Shown here in pieces: positions 1-14,724 of a stretch of DNA of 64,000 bases (within the stretch, counting starts at the first letter, position 1; the number at the start of each line of letters is the position of its first letter). The position numbers and the translations under genes were made by a program. The DNA comes from Aotearoamyces nothofagi (lineage: Eukaryota; Ascomycota; Leotiomycetes; Leotiales; Tympanidaceae), in assembly GCA_015345905.1 (NCBI GenBank), contig JADDTR010000013.1, positions 315,411-379,410 of the forward strand, given 5' to 3'. The notes under the pieces were generated by a model. The model was given only the letters and a program-made list of their open reading frames with translations, was not told where the DNA came from and searched no databases.

Positions 1-683
1 GTGCATGTTCGGTTCTAGATGTAGTTCAACATGACGCTCAGAGACCACTCCCTGAGCTGCAGCAAGAAGACCTGCAACTACTTGGCAAGCTAATTCTGGC
101 TCTTGCCACGAATAGTCTCACCTCTCATCAGAATATCAAGTTGTCTATAGACCAGCTAAGCCGCTCCTATACAACAGAGCTCCGAGAAACTGTTGTTTGG
201 CTCCTTACTCCGATACAGCCGTCTTCTCCAAAGGTTATTGACGAGCTCCTACGCGGTATTTCAGGACACATTATAACTTCCTATGACAGCGCTCTTCATG
301 AAGCTGACACATTAACATCCGAACTGAGTCGCGAGCTCGAAAATGGGCGAATTGCGCGACTAATGATAAAGCTCGGCGCAATCAATGAGCGCCAAGAATA
401 CGACGGCGACAGGAATTGGTCCGAGAATGGCGAGCGTTACATGCTGAAACTGTTCCGTGACTATGTCTTCCACCAAGTTGATGCTGCGGGTACCCCAGTT
501 GTAGACCTGGGCCATATTATCAAGTGCCTGAACAAGCTTGATGCTGGCATAGACGAGAAGATCCTATTGACAAGTAGAGATGAGCAGACTACTTTCGTAG
601 TCTCGTATAAGGAATTGAAGAAGCAGGTTGTGGCTGCGTTTGGCGACCTGACCAAGCCTGTGAAACCGAACAGAGGCTTCTAA
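1..683 (+). CDS. PAN3: PAN3, poly(A)-nuclease deadenylation complex subunit (3' part)
   Basis: Partial gene, cut by the window's left edge. An open frame runs from base 3 to the TAA at 681-683 and gives about 226 C-terminal residues. They match what is known of the fungal PAN3 C-terminal region: an ELQQEDLQLLGKLI-like helix, then NGRIARLMIKLG, WSENGERYMLKLFRDYVFHQ, VDLGHIIKCLNKLDAG and VVSYKELKK. PAN3 is a pseudokinase that recruits the PAN2 nuclease to Pab1-bound mRNA and so starts cytoplasmic poly(A) shortening. The visible part would be the C-terminal knob domain that contacts PAN2; the pseudokinase and N-terminal zinc finger lie outside the window. No intron is seen in this part. The gene converges on LSM7, another mRNA-decay factor, but they are separate transcripts. 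Confidence 0.93.
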   Translation, partial: ACSVLDVVQHDAQRPLPELQQEDLQLLGKLILALATNSLTSHQNIKLSIDQLSRSYTTELRETVVWLLTPIQPSSPKVIDELLRGISGHIITSYDSALHEADTLTSELSRELENGRIARLMIKLGAINERQEYDGDRNWSENGERYMLKLFRDYVFHQVDAAGTPVVDLGHIIKCLNKLDAGIDEKILLTSRDEQTTFVVSYKELKKQVVAAFGDLTKPVKPNRGF

Positions 684-1288
684 TACGGAAAACGGTTGGA
701 TAAGGAGACGGCGAAGGGGATGATACTAGGATAAACTCGGTAACTACGAATGCTGCAATGGAGGAAAGGTGAGAGACGGTAGTATAAGAAGTAGCATGTT
801 AGAAAATGGAGAATTTACGATGGCGTAGTATAAACTCAATTCTAAATTAAACTCTCGTTTCAACTATACCAATATAGTGTTATTGCACGGGTCAAGCTTC
901 TTCGTCCTCTCAGCATATTTGTGATAATCATATTATAGGTAACCTAGCTCTTACAAAGTATTCACTTGAGAATAACCACTGAATGAAGCATCTCAAGTAG
1001 AATAATTAGATCTTCACAGAACCAGGTGTAGTGGCTCGCTAGGATGAAGATGGAATATCCTCAGTCTGCTACAACCAAATTTGACTGGCTTGAGTAAATG
1101 ACGATTGCTCATCATGAAGCTCAAAGAGATCGATTCGGTGTAACCCAGTACTATAAGAATGTACACATAGGTCTGGATTTCGGAGTAGCATCTCTGAAAG
1201 GCCATTTGGCCATAATCAGCGCTCAGAGCCCTTATAAGACTCGCAGAGTTTGCCTCAAATCCAATCATTCTCCTTGGTAGCCGATTCA
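684..1288. other. Intergenic, convergent 3' ends
   Basis: Between the PAN3 stop and the LSM7 stop. AT-rich, with no convincing gene. Short open frames on both strands around 1014-1289 have no protein-like character. It should hold both polyadenylation sites. Confidence 0.6.
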
Positions 1289-1855
1289 TTATTCTTCTTG
1301 CTGGACGAAGGGATTCGCAATTTCTTCGCTCCCATCCACCGGGCTAACCAGTACCAATAATGTTCCTCGCGCTACAACCAGACCTAGTGGTCTTGATGAT
1401 TCATTGCCTTCGTCGTCTGAGTAAACGCAGGGGTTAGCTCTACGAATATCTCACGAGAATGCCAAATGCAGTGGCTCACCTCTTAGCATCTCTTGTACAT
1501 CATCTAGCACCAGATTCATTAGGGCATCATATCCCTTCAAGGTGCCCGTGACTAGATTCAAGTCCCAAAGTTAGCTATATCCAGGGTCGTCTGCGCGCGT
1601 TCTCTAAACAAGATTATGCGGCACAAGTCGAAGAATAGACGTACCTTCTCGACCTCCATTGAACTTCACCGTAATTTTCTTGTCCATGTATTTGCCCAGA
1701 TCTAGAATGTTTTCCTTCTTTGGCCGCTCTTGGCTTTGCTGCGAATTGTGTCCGCCCCGCGATCCTCCACCGCCGCGTCCGCCTCTGTGTTCAGATTGGC
1801 CTCGGCCGCCACCGCCACGGCCACTTCGTCCTGTGTGTTGGCCTCGTTCGGACAT
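1289..1855 (-). CDS. LSM7: U6 snRNA-associated Sm-like protein LSm7
   Basis: Three exons, 1855-1645, 1551-1480 and 1416-1289, joined in phase to give 136 residues. The start is the ATG in front of SERGQHTG; no nearer in-frame ATG precedes it. An N-terminal Arg/Gly-rich tail (about residues 4-40) is followed by KKENILDLGKYMDKKITVKF and NGGREVTGTLKGYDALMNLV, the Sm1 motif of LSm7, and by VLDDVQEMLR. The C-terminal exon contains GLVVARGTLLVLVSP, the Sm2 motif. LSm7 is part of the Lsm1-7 ring (cytoplasmic decapping and decay) and the Lsm2-8 ring (U6 snRNA binding). RGG-rich tails are usual in fungal orthologues. It is divergent from the Zn2Cys6 gene with about 445 bp between start codons. Confidence 0.95.
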
Positions 1856-2300
1856 CGAGCATTGACCTCGAAATAGTAAGTGAAGTTGAGGTTGGAGAAC
1901 TATCAAGGCTTGGAGCTTCCTCAACGCGAGCCTTGCGGAATTTAGCGCTCCGCGAAGAGCGGAATTTCGCTGATCACGTGATTAGATAGCATTTTCCTCG
2001 GGAACTCGGAGAGCGATTTCCGTTCCGCTCCACGACGTTTCTTGCTCTGTCTGCAATTGTGCGCAGCATCGATCGTTGCCGTACAGTTGATAGTAGGAGC
2101 CGTTCGTCGGGTCTTTGTCTATTTCAGTAGGCATATTCTCGAGCAATTCCAGCTGTTCAGAGAAACGGTGCGATACCTATCTACGTTGTACGTGCCCCAA
2201 CATGACCCCGCCGTTCGCAGCGGGCCTCCGCCGCCGGGAATCCGAAAGCTTACAGGAGACATACAGACTCAATTTATCGGGGCTCTAATTGCGATTAAAG
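1856..2300. promoter_or_regulatory. Shared divergent promoter region (LSM7 / Zn2Cys6 gene)
   Basis: About 445 bp between two divergent start codons. An open frame at 2042-2341 runs through it into the next gene in another frame and is taken as non-coding 5' sequence. No specific binding site could be assigned. Confidence 0.4.
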
Positions 2301-4033
2301 ATGGAGCCAATCGATGCGCAGGGAGCCAAACGGAAGCGTAGTCCGTCAGGCGTTGCTCAGCCGCCGTCGCGCCCACTCTCTCAGCCTATGCTACCAAACT
2401 GTAAGTCACGAGACTGTCTGCTATTATACGTGCCTCCGGTTCAAGATCTTTTTTCATCAGTCACTAGCAGTCCGTACCTCCAAACTTTCTTGTTTAGTTG
2501 GATCTTTTAGAGTGGGGGTTGTCATTCTCGTAGTATTTTCCCACGTCGTTCTTCACAATTTGTGAAAAGGGATCTCACCATTATAATGGTATCTACTTAC
2601 TTGACTTGTTGAGGACAGTTTAAGGCCTCAATAATATTGAAGGAATTAGTTGCGGATGCAATGTTGAATCCTCTTTCTTGGTGGTCTTGCCTTAAAATTC
2701 TAATACTTTCGAACAGCAAACATTTCCCATATCAACTATCTCTTGAGGGCAAGAAACGAAAAGATGAGACTTATTGAGGGCGACGCGGATACCTTCAGCG
2801 ATGTACTTGCTCTCATCGATGATTACGAAGGTAAAGTAGCGCTCTATTCACCCATAATGTGTCTCATAACTAAAGGATATAGGAGTGCTGCACCGACATG
2901 AAAGCCTTGCCTCGAACCTAGGTGCCAAGTTAGTAGGGCCGCTACTACTCAAGTCCTTTGACAAACTTTTTGAAGGCCCGATCAAGGTTACCGCGCCATA
3001 CTCCAGTGAAGGTGTCTCTGTGACGTGGCTTGATGTTATTGAATTTGCTCGCACTAAACCTCAAGAGTTTGTATTGAGTGACTCAAGAAATGGTGGTAGA
3101 AGCTGTCAGTTCTGGACAAAACAGTGCAGTGTGGAGATATCCGAGGACGATTACAGACTAGTTCTCTCTGGTGCTCCTCAGCGGATGATACCTGCTCAGC
3201 CAATTGCTGAGGACGAGATTGCAGAACTTGGTACCATGGACATCCTGGAGCAGCGTCTTTCTATGTTGATAAAAAAGGCAGACTTGGTTGCCGGTCGAGC
3301 ACGTCAACTCAACTATCATCTTAAGGGGCGGAAGACAGCAATTCAAAGTCGAAGAGCAACTATACAACAGTCCGAACAGTCGAAGTTACGAACCCCCGGA
3401 GCCGTGTTTCAATCGGTCAACAGTCAGTCTGCTTCGAACGGTGATACTCTACATCAGGATCTACTACGTCAATTTTTGACAGATGACCGAAAGACTGTCC
3501 CGTCACGAGTCAAACCTAGCCGGACTGTGACTGATTCTCCTGGGGCCCAGAGCTCTCCAGCATATGACCCTCATAGGCGGACATCTCACTCCCAACCAGT
3601 ATCCGACGATGGAACTGGTGGACAATACCGACCTGTTATGACAGCTCGAATTGAGAAGATGAATCGAGGCGATACGATCTGGCCACCATGCGATCGATGC
3701 CGACGACTTCGAATGGACTGTACAAAGAATTTGACCGCATGTACGGGCTGCACAAAAAAGCATGCTAAATGTGCATGGAAGGATATTAATGATGAAGAGA
3801 TCACATACATTGCACAGATGCCTTCCTCGGCTAGTGAAAGCGGTACTGCTGCGCAGGGTGCCGATTTGGTCGCAAACCTAGACCCAGGTTTACGGGCCGA
3901 CGATGGCAGCAACGGAGAGGCTGGGATCTATACAGGCCATAACGATGGAAGGAGGGGAGATGGCAGTATATCTGACGAACACAGCATACTAAGTCGTATG
4001 GCCACGGCAGCGGCGGCAGCAGGAGCTCAATAA
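2301..4033 (+). CDS. Zn(II)2Cys6 domain protein with the cluster near the C terminus
   Basis: Proposed exons 2301-2400, 2717-2830 and 2883-4033 join in phase to 454 residues. The first intron (316 nt) is long for this window, so an additional small exon cannot be excluded. The N terminus is basic (GAKRKRSPSG), a possible nuclear signal. A charged helical region follows (NYLLRARNEKMRLIEGDADT, then DVLALIDDYEGVLHRHESL). At about residues 341-367 there is a canonical CX2CX6CX6CX2CX6C binuclear cluster (CDRCRRLRMDC, then CTGCTKKHAKC). Such clusters bind DNA in fungal regulators but usually sit at the N terminus and are followed by a fungal-specific activation/MHR domain, which is not seen here. 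The C-terminal tail is acidic, then alanine-rich. I infer a nuclear DNA-binding protein; its target is unknown. Confidence 0.75.
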
Positions 4034-6909
<2,876 letters not shown>

Positions 6910-7650
6910 TTTGTGAATTTCAGTTCTACTGATAGAGGATATTTTTATATGGTCTCCCCTGAGTAGAATGGCATTATCATTGTAGCGGTTTCAGCAAAGG
7001 TAACATGTTAGCAACTAAAGTGGGACATCACAAAAGTTTTTGCATCGTTTTAGCATTTATTGTAGTTCTGGAAATGACCTACGACTTCATTGGATTCCAG
7101 ATTTGAAGAGCATTGATTAAAGTTCAAACTCATATGTGCCTTCATTCACATTCAGTCTTGAGGGTACTCCTCTATCACGTGCTTTATCGCTCGTGCTGCT
7201 TTCAGAAACGCACCTTTTGATTGAGTCTTTAGACGAGATGTTAGCGCTACCCGGCAGCGGGCCCAAACAATATTGTGAACGTCGAACATGACCGTAAAAT
7301 TAGACAAATACGATACTTCTGAGAAGATTCCATATTCACGCAGTGTAACTTCTTCACGTTCCTTACAACTTTCGAACGTAGTGGTTGCTTCCTTTCGAAG
7401 TCTCATCTTCTGCAGCTGTCTTGGTGGAACATTGAATCTTTCACTACGCATCTTAATAAACTTCGCTTCCCGTAGGCCCCGTCAACACACACGCAGTCTA
7501 CGATCTTTAAATTACAGACAACGTTGTCGTTGTGGCTGTGAAAGACAAAGACCTGACCTTTCGAAAGCACCTCTGACACTTAGCTGGCATATCAGTTCAA
7601 AGCAACGAAAGCGCTCAGAGCTTGTAGCGATCTGATTGTCACCTTGCAAA
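6910..7650. other. Intergenic, LEU4 3' / KAP95 5' region
   Basis: LEU4 3' untranslated sequence, then the KAP95 upstream region. Open frames of about 100 codons on both strands at 7152-7635 look random in composition and are not called. Confidence 0.5.
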
Positions 7651-10621
7651 ATGGACGTAAATACCGTTCTCCAGGGGACGCTGTCACCAGGTTAGTCTTT
7701 GTCTCTCACCCTCGAGGGTTTCTTCAAAATACATTCAGGGAGAAGTAAGCCAACTCAATATAGACGCAACAATTCGTGGAAATGCTGAGCAACAGCTCAC
7801 CCAAGCTGCTGACGCCAACTTTGTACGTGTCCCTTCCCGCCGCCTCGGGGCTCAATCATCAGACACTTACCTTTGATTATAGTCCACATACCTTACAACA
7901 CTTGTCCAGCAACTTGCGAACGAAGATGCGCATGGACCAATTCGAGCTGCGGCTGGTATCGCTCTGAAAAACGCTTTTTCGTCTCGCGAATATGCTCGAC
8001 TCCGTGAGGTTCAAGAGAAATGGCTGCAACAAACAGAACCAGAGACCAAGAAGGGTGTCAAGGAACTCACATTAAGGGCACTTGCATCGAGTAATGCACA
8101 AGCTGGCCAGGCCGCTGCCCAGGTGATCGCTTCAATAGCCTCGATTGAACTACCTCGCGAACAATGGCCAGAGCTTATGCCTACCTTGGTTCGAAATGTT
8201 GGAGAGGGGGCTGATCATCTGAAACAAGCTTCCTTGACTACTATTGGATTTATCTGTGAGAGTGAAGATGGTGATCTACGAGACAGCCTTGTACAGCACT
8301 CCAATGCTATTTTGACAGCTGTGGTACAGGGAGCACGGAAAGAAGAAACCAACGTGGAGGTGCGCCTCGCAGCTATATCAGCTCTTGGAGATTCATTAGA
8401 GTTCGTAAAGGAGAACTTCAAGAATGAGGGCGAGCGAAACTATATCATGCAGGTCATCTGCGAGGCCACACAAGCTCCAGATTCAAGGATCCAACAAGGA
8501 GCCTTTGGCTGCCTAAACAGAATCATGTCTCTTTACTATGAAACTATGCGTTTCTATATGGAGAAGGCCCTGTTCGGACTGACGATTATGGGAATGAAGA
8601 GCGAGGAGGAGGATGTTGCAAAGCTTGCTGTCGAATTCTGGAGCACTGTTTGTGAAGAGGAGATTGCAATTGAGGACGATAATGCTCAGGTACGCTTTCT
8701 AGACCCCTCGTTACTAAACAATATATCTAACATGTGGTACTATAGGTTGATAGTGCTGATCAAATGCGTCCATACTACAACTTCAGCCGTGTCGCGACTG
8801 GAGAAGTTGTCCCTGTTCTTCTCAACCTCCTTACAAAGCAAGATGAAGATGCTACTGATGAAGAGTATAACATCTCCCGTGCTGCCTACCAATGCCTTCA
8901 GCTGTACGCTCAGTCAGTTGGCGGTCTAGTTATTCCACCTGTGTTACAATTTGTTGAGGCAAATCTACGTCTACCAGATTGGCACAAAAGAGATGCTGCC
9001 GTTTCCGCGTTCGGTGCTATTATGGAGGGCCCAGAAGAGAAGGTTCTTGATCCTATTGTAAAGCAAGCTCTGCCAGTTCTCATCGACATGATGGCTGATA
9101 AAGTCATCCATGTACAAGACTCCGCTGCCTATGCGCTGGGACGTATCTGCGAGGCGTGCTCCGAAGCCATCGATCCTGCAGTCCACCTCCCTCCTTTGAT
9201 TTCATCTTTATTCACAGGTTTGGCAAATAATCCAAAGATGGCAGCATCTTGCTGCTGGGCGTTGATGAATCTCGCTGAACGATTCTCTGGAGACATTGGC
9301 TGCCAAGAGAACCCTTTATCACCACATTTCAACGAGAGCATCTCACGACTGTTACAGGTCACCGAGAGACCCGATGCCGATAATCAATTACGAACCGCTG
9401 CGTATGAAGTTCTTAATACGTTTGTTATGAACGCTGCTGCAGACAGCCTCCCCACTGTTGCCTCTCTGTCAGATGTGATCATCAAACGACTTGAGGCGAC
9501 TATCCCACTCCAGACTCAAGTTGTTAGTGTTGAAGATCGTATCACTCTTGAAGAGATACAGACCAGTCTTTGCAGCGTTTTGTTAGCCATTGTTCAGCGT
9601 TTGGAGAAGGAGATTGCCCCTCAATCAGACCGCATCATGCACGTTCTTCTTCAAATACTGAATACTGTTGGTCCAAAGTCAACTGTCCCAGACGCAATCT
9701 TTGCAACCGTCGGCAGCTTGGCAAATGCTCTCGAGGAAAACTTCGCTAGTTATATGGAGGCCTTCGCACCATTCCTTTACAACGCCTTGGGCAACCAAGA
9801 GGAGCCGGGTCTCTGCGCGATGGCCATTGGTCTAGTCAGTGATATCACTCGATCAATGGGTCCACAGTGTCAACCATATTGTGATTCATTCATGAATTAT
9901 CTATTAAATAATCTAAGGGTTCGTGTCTTATCTTTCACTATTATGCAAAATTTCTTGGGCTTTCATCTGCTAACTTAGACTAGAGTACTGCTTTAGCAAA
10001 CCAGTTCAAACCAGCTATCCTCCAGTGTTTCGGTGATATTGCTGGTGCCATCGGAGGCGCTTTTGAGAAATACTTGTCAGTCGTTGCCCAGGTGCTCCAA
10101 CAAGCTGCTACAGTCCAAGCAAGCCCCGATGGATCATATGAGATGTTCGACTATGTCGTATCTCTGCGTGAGGGTATTATGGATGCATGGGGTGGCATCA
10201 TTGGTGCTATGAAGTCAAGCGATCAAAGTAAGTCTATCTTCGCATACCATTTCAGCCTGATATTAATTCTCATCAAGCCGCTCTTCTGCAACCCTTTGTC
10301 GAACCAATCTTCCACCTACTCAACACTGTTTGGCTCGATCAAAATAGAAGTGAAGGCCTCCTCAGATCTTCAATGGGCGTTATTGGGTAAGTTAATATTC
10401 CGATAATATGCTAGCTTCCACTTACATGGCATAGTGATCTTGCGGAGAGCTTCCCAAATGGCGAGTTTGCGCAATATTACCGCGCTGAGTGGTTGACGCA
10501 GATGATCAAGGAGACGCGATCTAACCGCGAATTCCAATCACGAACTATCGATACTGCCAGATGGGCTCGCGAGCAAGTTAAACGCCAGATCGGAGGTTCT
10601 CAAGGAATACAGCAGACATGA
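7651..10621 (+). CDS. KAP95: Importin subunit beta-1 (karyopherin beta)
   Basis: Nuclear import receptor: binds importin alpha/NLS cargo and Ran-GTP and carries cargo through the pore. Seven exons, 7651-7690, 7764-7822, 7883-8689, 8746-9918, 9984-10227, 10278-10386 and 10435-10621, sum to 872 residues, near the 861 of yeast Kap95. The protein is HEAT repeats throughout. Recognisable blocks are the start MDVNTVLQGTLSP, AGIALKNAFSSRE in the first repeats, SRIQQGAFGCLNRIM, WHKRDAAVSAFGAIMEGPE, VIHVQDSAAYALGRICE and MAASCCWALMNLAERF. The C-terminal block MIKETRSNREFQSRTIDTAR is typical of the family. No insertions or missing repeats were noticed. A housekeeping gene on the same strand as LEU4. 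Confidence 0.97.
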
Positions 10622-11624
10622 GTTACGCTCCCACAATCATGTTGCACGCGCCCATGATACAGCATTTTGGTTTCAACTTCAGCTGCATCCACATCCAATA
10701 GAGCTCAGCGAAGTTTGACCCTTTTAAAGAATTTTCTTAACATGTTACGAAGCCGGTCTTTTAGAGGGGTTTGTCCTCGACCGGCAATTTCCTGATCAAG
10801 TGATCGACCCCCAGGTTGTACTTCTGTACTGCACTCACATCAGCAGTTGCATATCAACCAACACATTATGCCCCTTCACCAACACACAATAGCACTACAC
10901 CTTGTACAAAGACCCTATACCCTTATTAAATCGCGCCATATTTCTTTTGTTAATCGGATCGAATCACGAGGTCATGTCACCGGATAAAGTCTTGTATGCC
11001 CGTATTTTATGTAAAAAGCTATTCCACGAGTTGGATGGCTGGTGGCTGGCGTGGCCGGGTTAGAGTCAAGTGTTGAGGACAGCTTGCAAGAAAGTTCTTG
11101 CACGAAGCTACTAGGTGGAGGGGGTGGATATAAAGGGAGCAATAAATCCCAGAGGAGAGTGTAGGGGACAGCAGTGGATGAGAATAGCGAGAACTCGAGA
11201 TAAATGAAAGCAAATTCCCCCATAAACCCTTCCTGGTGATGTAATCCCGAGTGATCCTTGTTATATCCGTATGTTGTCGTGCTGATGTGCTTTAACTCTA
11301 CATTGTCAGAAGAGTTTGACTTAAGCTTAAACATTCGGCTGCTGACAACAGCGCTTATTGAGGGCTGTAAGGTTTGTGGGGAGTATGTCTAAGAGAGGGC
11401 GTGAACAAAGTGGCCTTGCAGCAGCACCCCAATGAATGCGATCGGCGCCTTGGACTATCCTAGAATCTAGAGGACATCACCATGCTGTTGCCAAAGATTT
11501 ACGAAGCAGAGAATATGTCTAGCATTAGTGCACAATTTAATTGATGAGAGATAGGTCTGCGATGAAGGCGTTGCCTCCTTTGCCGTCTGAGTTTCAATCT
11601 AGTATATATCTGTTATCTAATGCT
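10622..11624. other. Intergenic, convergent 3' ends
   Basis: About 1 kb between the stops of KAP95 and the UPF0303 gene. The open frames at 10972-11334 are low-complexity and not protein-like. No RNA gene or repeat recognised. Confidence 0.5.
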
Positions 11625-12236
11625 TCATAACGTCTTTAGCCACTCTCCCATGACCTCTACCACAACCCCGTGATCCTCTTCTTGTGCCAAACCACTCACC
11701 ACAACCACTGCCACGATAGACTCCACACCCTTAACCCTAACAGGGACAGCACCGCCATGAATTGCATATGCTGATGCCTCCTCAGGACTCAAGCCAAACT
11801 TCTCGGCAAAAAGCTTCTCGTTGGACTTGAGCTTGACGCCCATGTAGTAACTACTCGAATGGAAGCGGAAGGCCGTCTTGGCCTTGCGACGCACCCAGAT
11901 GTCGTTGTCGGGCTTCGTCCCGGGCTTGGTGCAGCAGTGGAAAAGCAGCTGCTGCGAGTTGGCAGAGAGGATGGTGATGACGGCGGGCTTTTTGTGTGGC
12001 GTGATGCGTTGGCGTAGGAGGAGGCCTAGATTGAAGGCGTCGTCGGAGGTGAAATGAGGGAGGACCAGGGAGGCCTCTACGGCTTCGATGGCTTCGGGCT
12101 GGTGAGACGCATCTTAGCTGAGATCTGTCGGGTTGGGGGCTGTGGATGGGGTTGTGATGCGACTGCGAGAGCGACTTACGTCGGTCAGTGGAGGGGCAAT
12201 CGGCTTGAAGGCCCCGGCTGTGGCTGCTTGGGACAT
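11625..12236 (-). CDS. UPF0303 / DUF336-family protein
   Basis: Two exons, 12236-12180 and 12098-11625, give 176 residues. The start is ATG of MSQAATAGAFKPIAPP. The second exon carries the family core: FHCCTKPGTKPDNDIWVRRK, AKTAFRFHSSSYYMGVKLKS, AIHGGAVPVRVKGVESIVAV and VVSGLAQEEDHGVVVEV. This fold is shared with bacterial heme-degrading/GlcG proteins and with yeast Ybr137w, reported to take part in delivery of tail-anchored membrane proteins to the ER. Which role applies here is not shown by the sequence. The length is normal and nothing is broken. It is divergent from the lactone oxidase gene (691 bp between start codons). Confidence 0.9.
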
Positions 12237-12927
12237 GTTCCTGAATCTGGCGAGGATGGAGGTCCTTCTGTTGCCTATGGTTCTGAAATTGGATATACTG
12301 CAAAGAGCTGGTTCGTGTATAATATAATCAATGTTTGAAGTGCAAGTCCATGGGATGATCGATAGAAGTAACCGGGTTGATCCACTAAGACTCCCACCAG
12401 AACAGCGAGATCGTGGCAGGCGTAGAGGCCAACATTTACACCGCAATAGCCCCGTCTATGCACCTGCTATCTGGTAATCCGAGAATCCGATTCTAGCCCA
12501 GACTTTCCCTGCCCGAAAGTGAAGCAAATGCCAGCAAATATCAGCAAATATCAACTTCGGCTGCATCCCCAGCCGTCTCAGCCTCAGCCGTGTCGTTGAA
12601 TGTCAGCCTCGTGGAATCCTCGCGCTGTCCCGGACTCCAGGGCGGCGTCGGTCGGAGCCGCGCCCAGGGAACGAGACCCCGCCGGTTCGGATTCCCAGAG
12701 GATTGCGCAACCAGACGACCCCTGTTGGTCTGGCTCAAATCTTTCTTTCATGGTATTGAGACATCGCAGACATCGCGAACAGTCGCCCCATCGTCAGTCT
12801 ACGCCGGAATTATTCCACCATCAACCTCTTCTCTTGCTATCTTGGATATGCGGTAGCAGTACGCGGTAGATGCCCAGAGCTCTTAAAGAAATGCGCCTTT
12901 GCTAACGTCTATGCGTAGTCTCGAGAT
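12237..12927. promoter_or_regulatory. Divergent promoter region (UPF0303 / lactone oxidase)
   Basis: 691 bp between divergent start codons. Includes CAGCAAATATCAGCAAATATCAAC-like short direct repeats at about 12530-12552. No gene seen; short open frames at 12541-12869 on both strands overlap each other and look random. Confidence 0.4.
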
Positions 12928-14724
12928 ATGGCCTCGGCCGCAAACACCATCATGGACCCCGCCGTCAATGCTGAGCTCTTGAAGCTCGACGACGGCGTGG
13001 CCTTCCGAGCTTCTCGAAACCATGCCCATCATACATGGGCGCGTACCTTTCACTCGTTGCCGGAGCTCTATATAAGGCCGCAGTCCGTCGAGGAGATCCA
13101 GAAAGCCGTCACGCTCGCGCGCAGATGCAGGCGTAGGATTACAACGGTCGGATGCGGGCACTCGCCCTCGGACATTACCTGCACGTCCAGCTGGATGATC
13201 AACCTTGACGATTTCAATAAAATCATCTCTGTTGATAAGGACGCCGGCGTTGTTACCATGCAGGCCGGGATACGTATCTACCAGCTTGGGGAAGAGCTTG
13301 ACAAGCTTGGCCTCGCCATGCCAAATCTCGGCAGCATCAACGCCCAATCTATTGCCGGTGCCATTTCAACCGGTACCCATGGCTCGAGCCTTTACCATAG
13401 CATCGTCTCGTCCTCGATCCTAAGCCTCCGCATAACACTTTCCAACTCCCGTACAATTCTGTGCTCTCCTACCCAGAACCTTCCCCTTTTCCGCGCAGCC
13501 CTCCTTTCTCTCGGCGCGCTTGGCATAATCACCGAGATCACCTTCCAAGCCGTTCCCGCATTTAGTCTACACTGGCAGCAGACAGTCTACAAAGATACGC
13601 ACATCTTCAACACTTGGTCTTCATCTTTGTGGAAGCAGGCCGAGTTTGTCAGGGTCTGGTGGTTCCCCTATACTAGACGCGCAACAGTCTGGCATGCATC
13701 GCAGACCGATCGTCCCTGTTCTGACCTCCCATTCAAGCCCTCTTATTATGATGCCGCTCTTGGATACCACGTCTACCACAATCTACTATACCTTGCCCAT
13801 TACGTACCAAGGATATTACCCTGGGTTGAATGGTTTGTTTTTGGCATGCAGTACGGTTTCGCCTCGGGACCTTCTACTCTGATCGAGGCCATTCAGCCAT
13901 CACGACAAGCACTTCTCATGAACTGTCTCTATAGTCAGTACGTCAACGAATGGTCAATCCCTCTACGTCTGGGACCTATTGCTCTGCGCCGGCTATCATC
14001 ATGGCTCAACCAGCTCACACCTTCAGATCCAGATTACGTCGAACATGGCATTCCTTATAGCGCCAAGGGTCTCTGGGTCCATGCCCCTATTGAAGTCCGG
14101 ATCAGCGACACAACGGTCCCACTGAAAACAAATAGTGGTGCAGACCGCCCAAATCCTCGTCCATTCCTTGACCCGACTGTTGATGATGGCCCAACCCTTT
14201 ACCTAAATGCCACACTGTATAGGCCATACAACCTCGACCCACCGTGCCGTGCACGGTACTATGAAGGGTTTGAGTACCTAATGCGCGATCTCGGCGGAAA
14301 GCCGCACTGGGCCAAGAACTTCGAGACTACTTCAGCAGAGCTGGAGCAAATGTACGGCTCGAATCTCGTCGAGTTCCGCAAAGTCAGAAACGAAGCAGAT
14401 CCCGAGGGCATGTTCGTCGGCCCATGGCATCGTCGTTATATTCTCGGCAAAGACGAGCCTAGACTCGCGCTGGAGGAGGCAGAGGTCGCACGCGAGAAGG
14501 CGAAGGAGGGTGGTATGAACGTGCTTGGCGCGCTCGTCCCTGTAGATGGCAAGAAGGAGAAGGCGGAAAAGAAACGAGAGAAGAAGGAGGATACTTTGGA
14601 TACGGAGACCGAGAGCGAGGGTAGGCTGAGTCGGCCGACGAGTAGCCAATCTAGCTTTGATCTGCTGCATGGTGGAGAAGCTGTCGAGAGCCAGTTGTTG
14701 CCGCAGTTCAGGTCTACCGCGTAG
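12928..14724 (+). CDS. ALO1: D-arabinono-1,4-lactone oxidase
   Basis: Single exon, 598 residues (yeast Alo1: 526). It oxidises D-arabinono-1,4-lactone with O2, the last step of D-erythroascorbate synthesis, and is a mitochondrial outer-membrane flavoprotein in yeast. The N-terminal FAD-binding PCMH-type domain covers about residues 35-215. VGCGHSPSD at about 74-82 carries the histidine that attaches FAD covalently in this family. SINAQSIAGAISTGTHGSS and GALGIITEITFQAVP are the next flavin-fold motifs. The ALO domain contains EFVRVWWFPYT and GKPHWAKNF, the latter close to the family's HxK active-site motif. Residues after about 520 form a Lys/Glu-rich, probably disordered tail absent from the yeast enzyme. 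A second in-frame ATG 8 codons downstream is an alternative start. Confidence 0.95.
   Translation: MASAANTIMDPAVNAELLKLDDGVAFRASRNHAHHTWARTFHSLPELYIRPQSVEEIQKAVTLARRCRRRITTVGCGHSPSDITCTSSWMINLDDFNKIISVDKDAGVVTMQAGIRIYQLGEELDKLGLAMPNLGSINAQSIAGAISTGTHGSSLYHSIVSSSILSLRITLSNSRTILCSPTQNLPLFRAALLSLGALGIITEITFQAVPAFSLHWQQTVYKDTHIFNTWSSSLWKQAEFVRVWWFPYTRRATVWHASQTDRPCSDLPFKPSYYDAALGYHVYHNLLYLAHYVPRILPWVEWFVFGMQYGFASGPSTLIEAIQPSRQALLMNCLYSQYVNEWSIPLRLGPIALRRLSSWLNQLTPSDPDYVEHGIPYSAKGLWVHAPIEVRISDTTVPLKTNSGADRPNPRPFLDPTVDDGPTLYLNATLYRPYNLDPPCRARYYEGFEYLMRDLGGKPHWAKNFETTSAELEQMYGSNLVEFRKVRNEADPEGMFVGPWHRRYILGKDEPRLALEEAEVAREKAKEGGMNVLGALVPVDGKKEKAEKKREKKEDTLDTETESEGRLSRPTSSQSSFDLLHGGEAVESQLLPQFRSTA

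Noticed and set aside
2042-2341. 99-codon frame running into the Zn2Cys6 gene
   Set aside because: Wrong frame for the gene's first exon and inside the divergent promoter; no motif.
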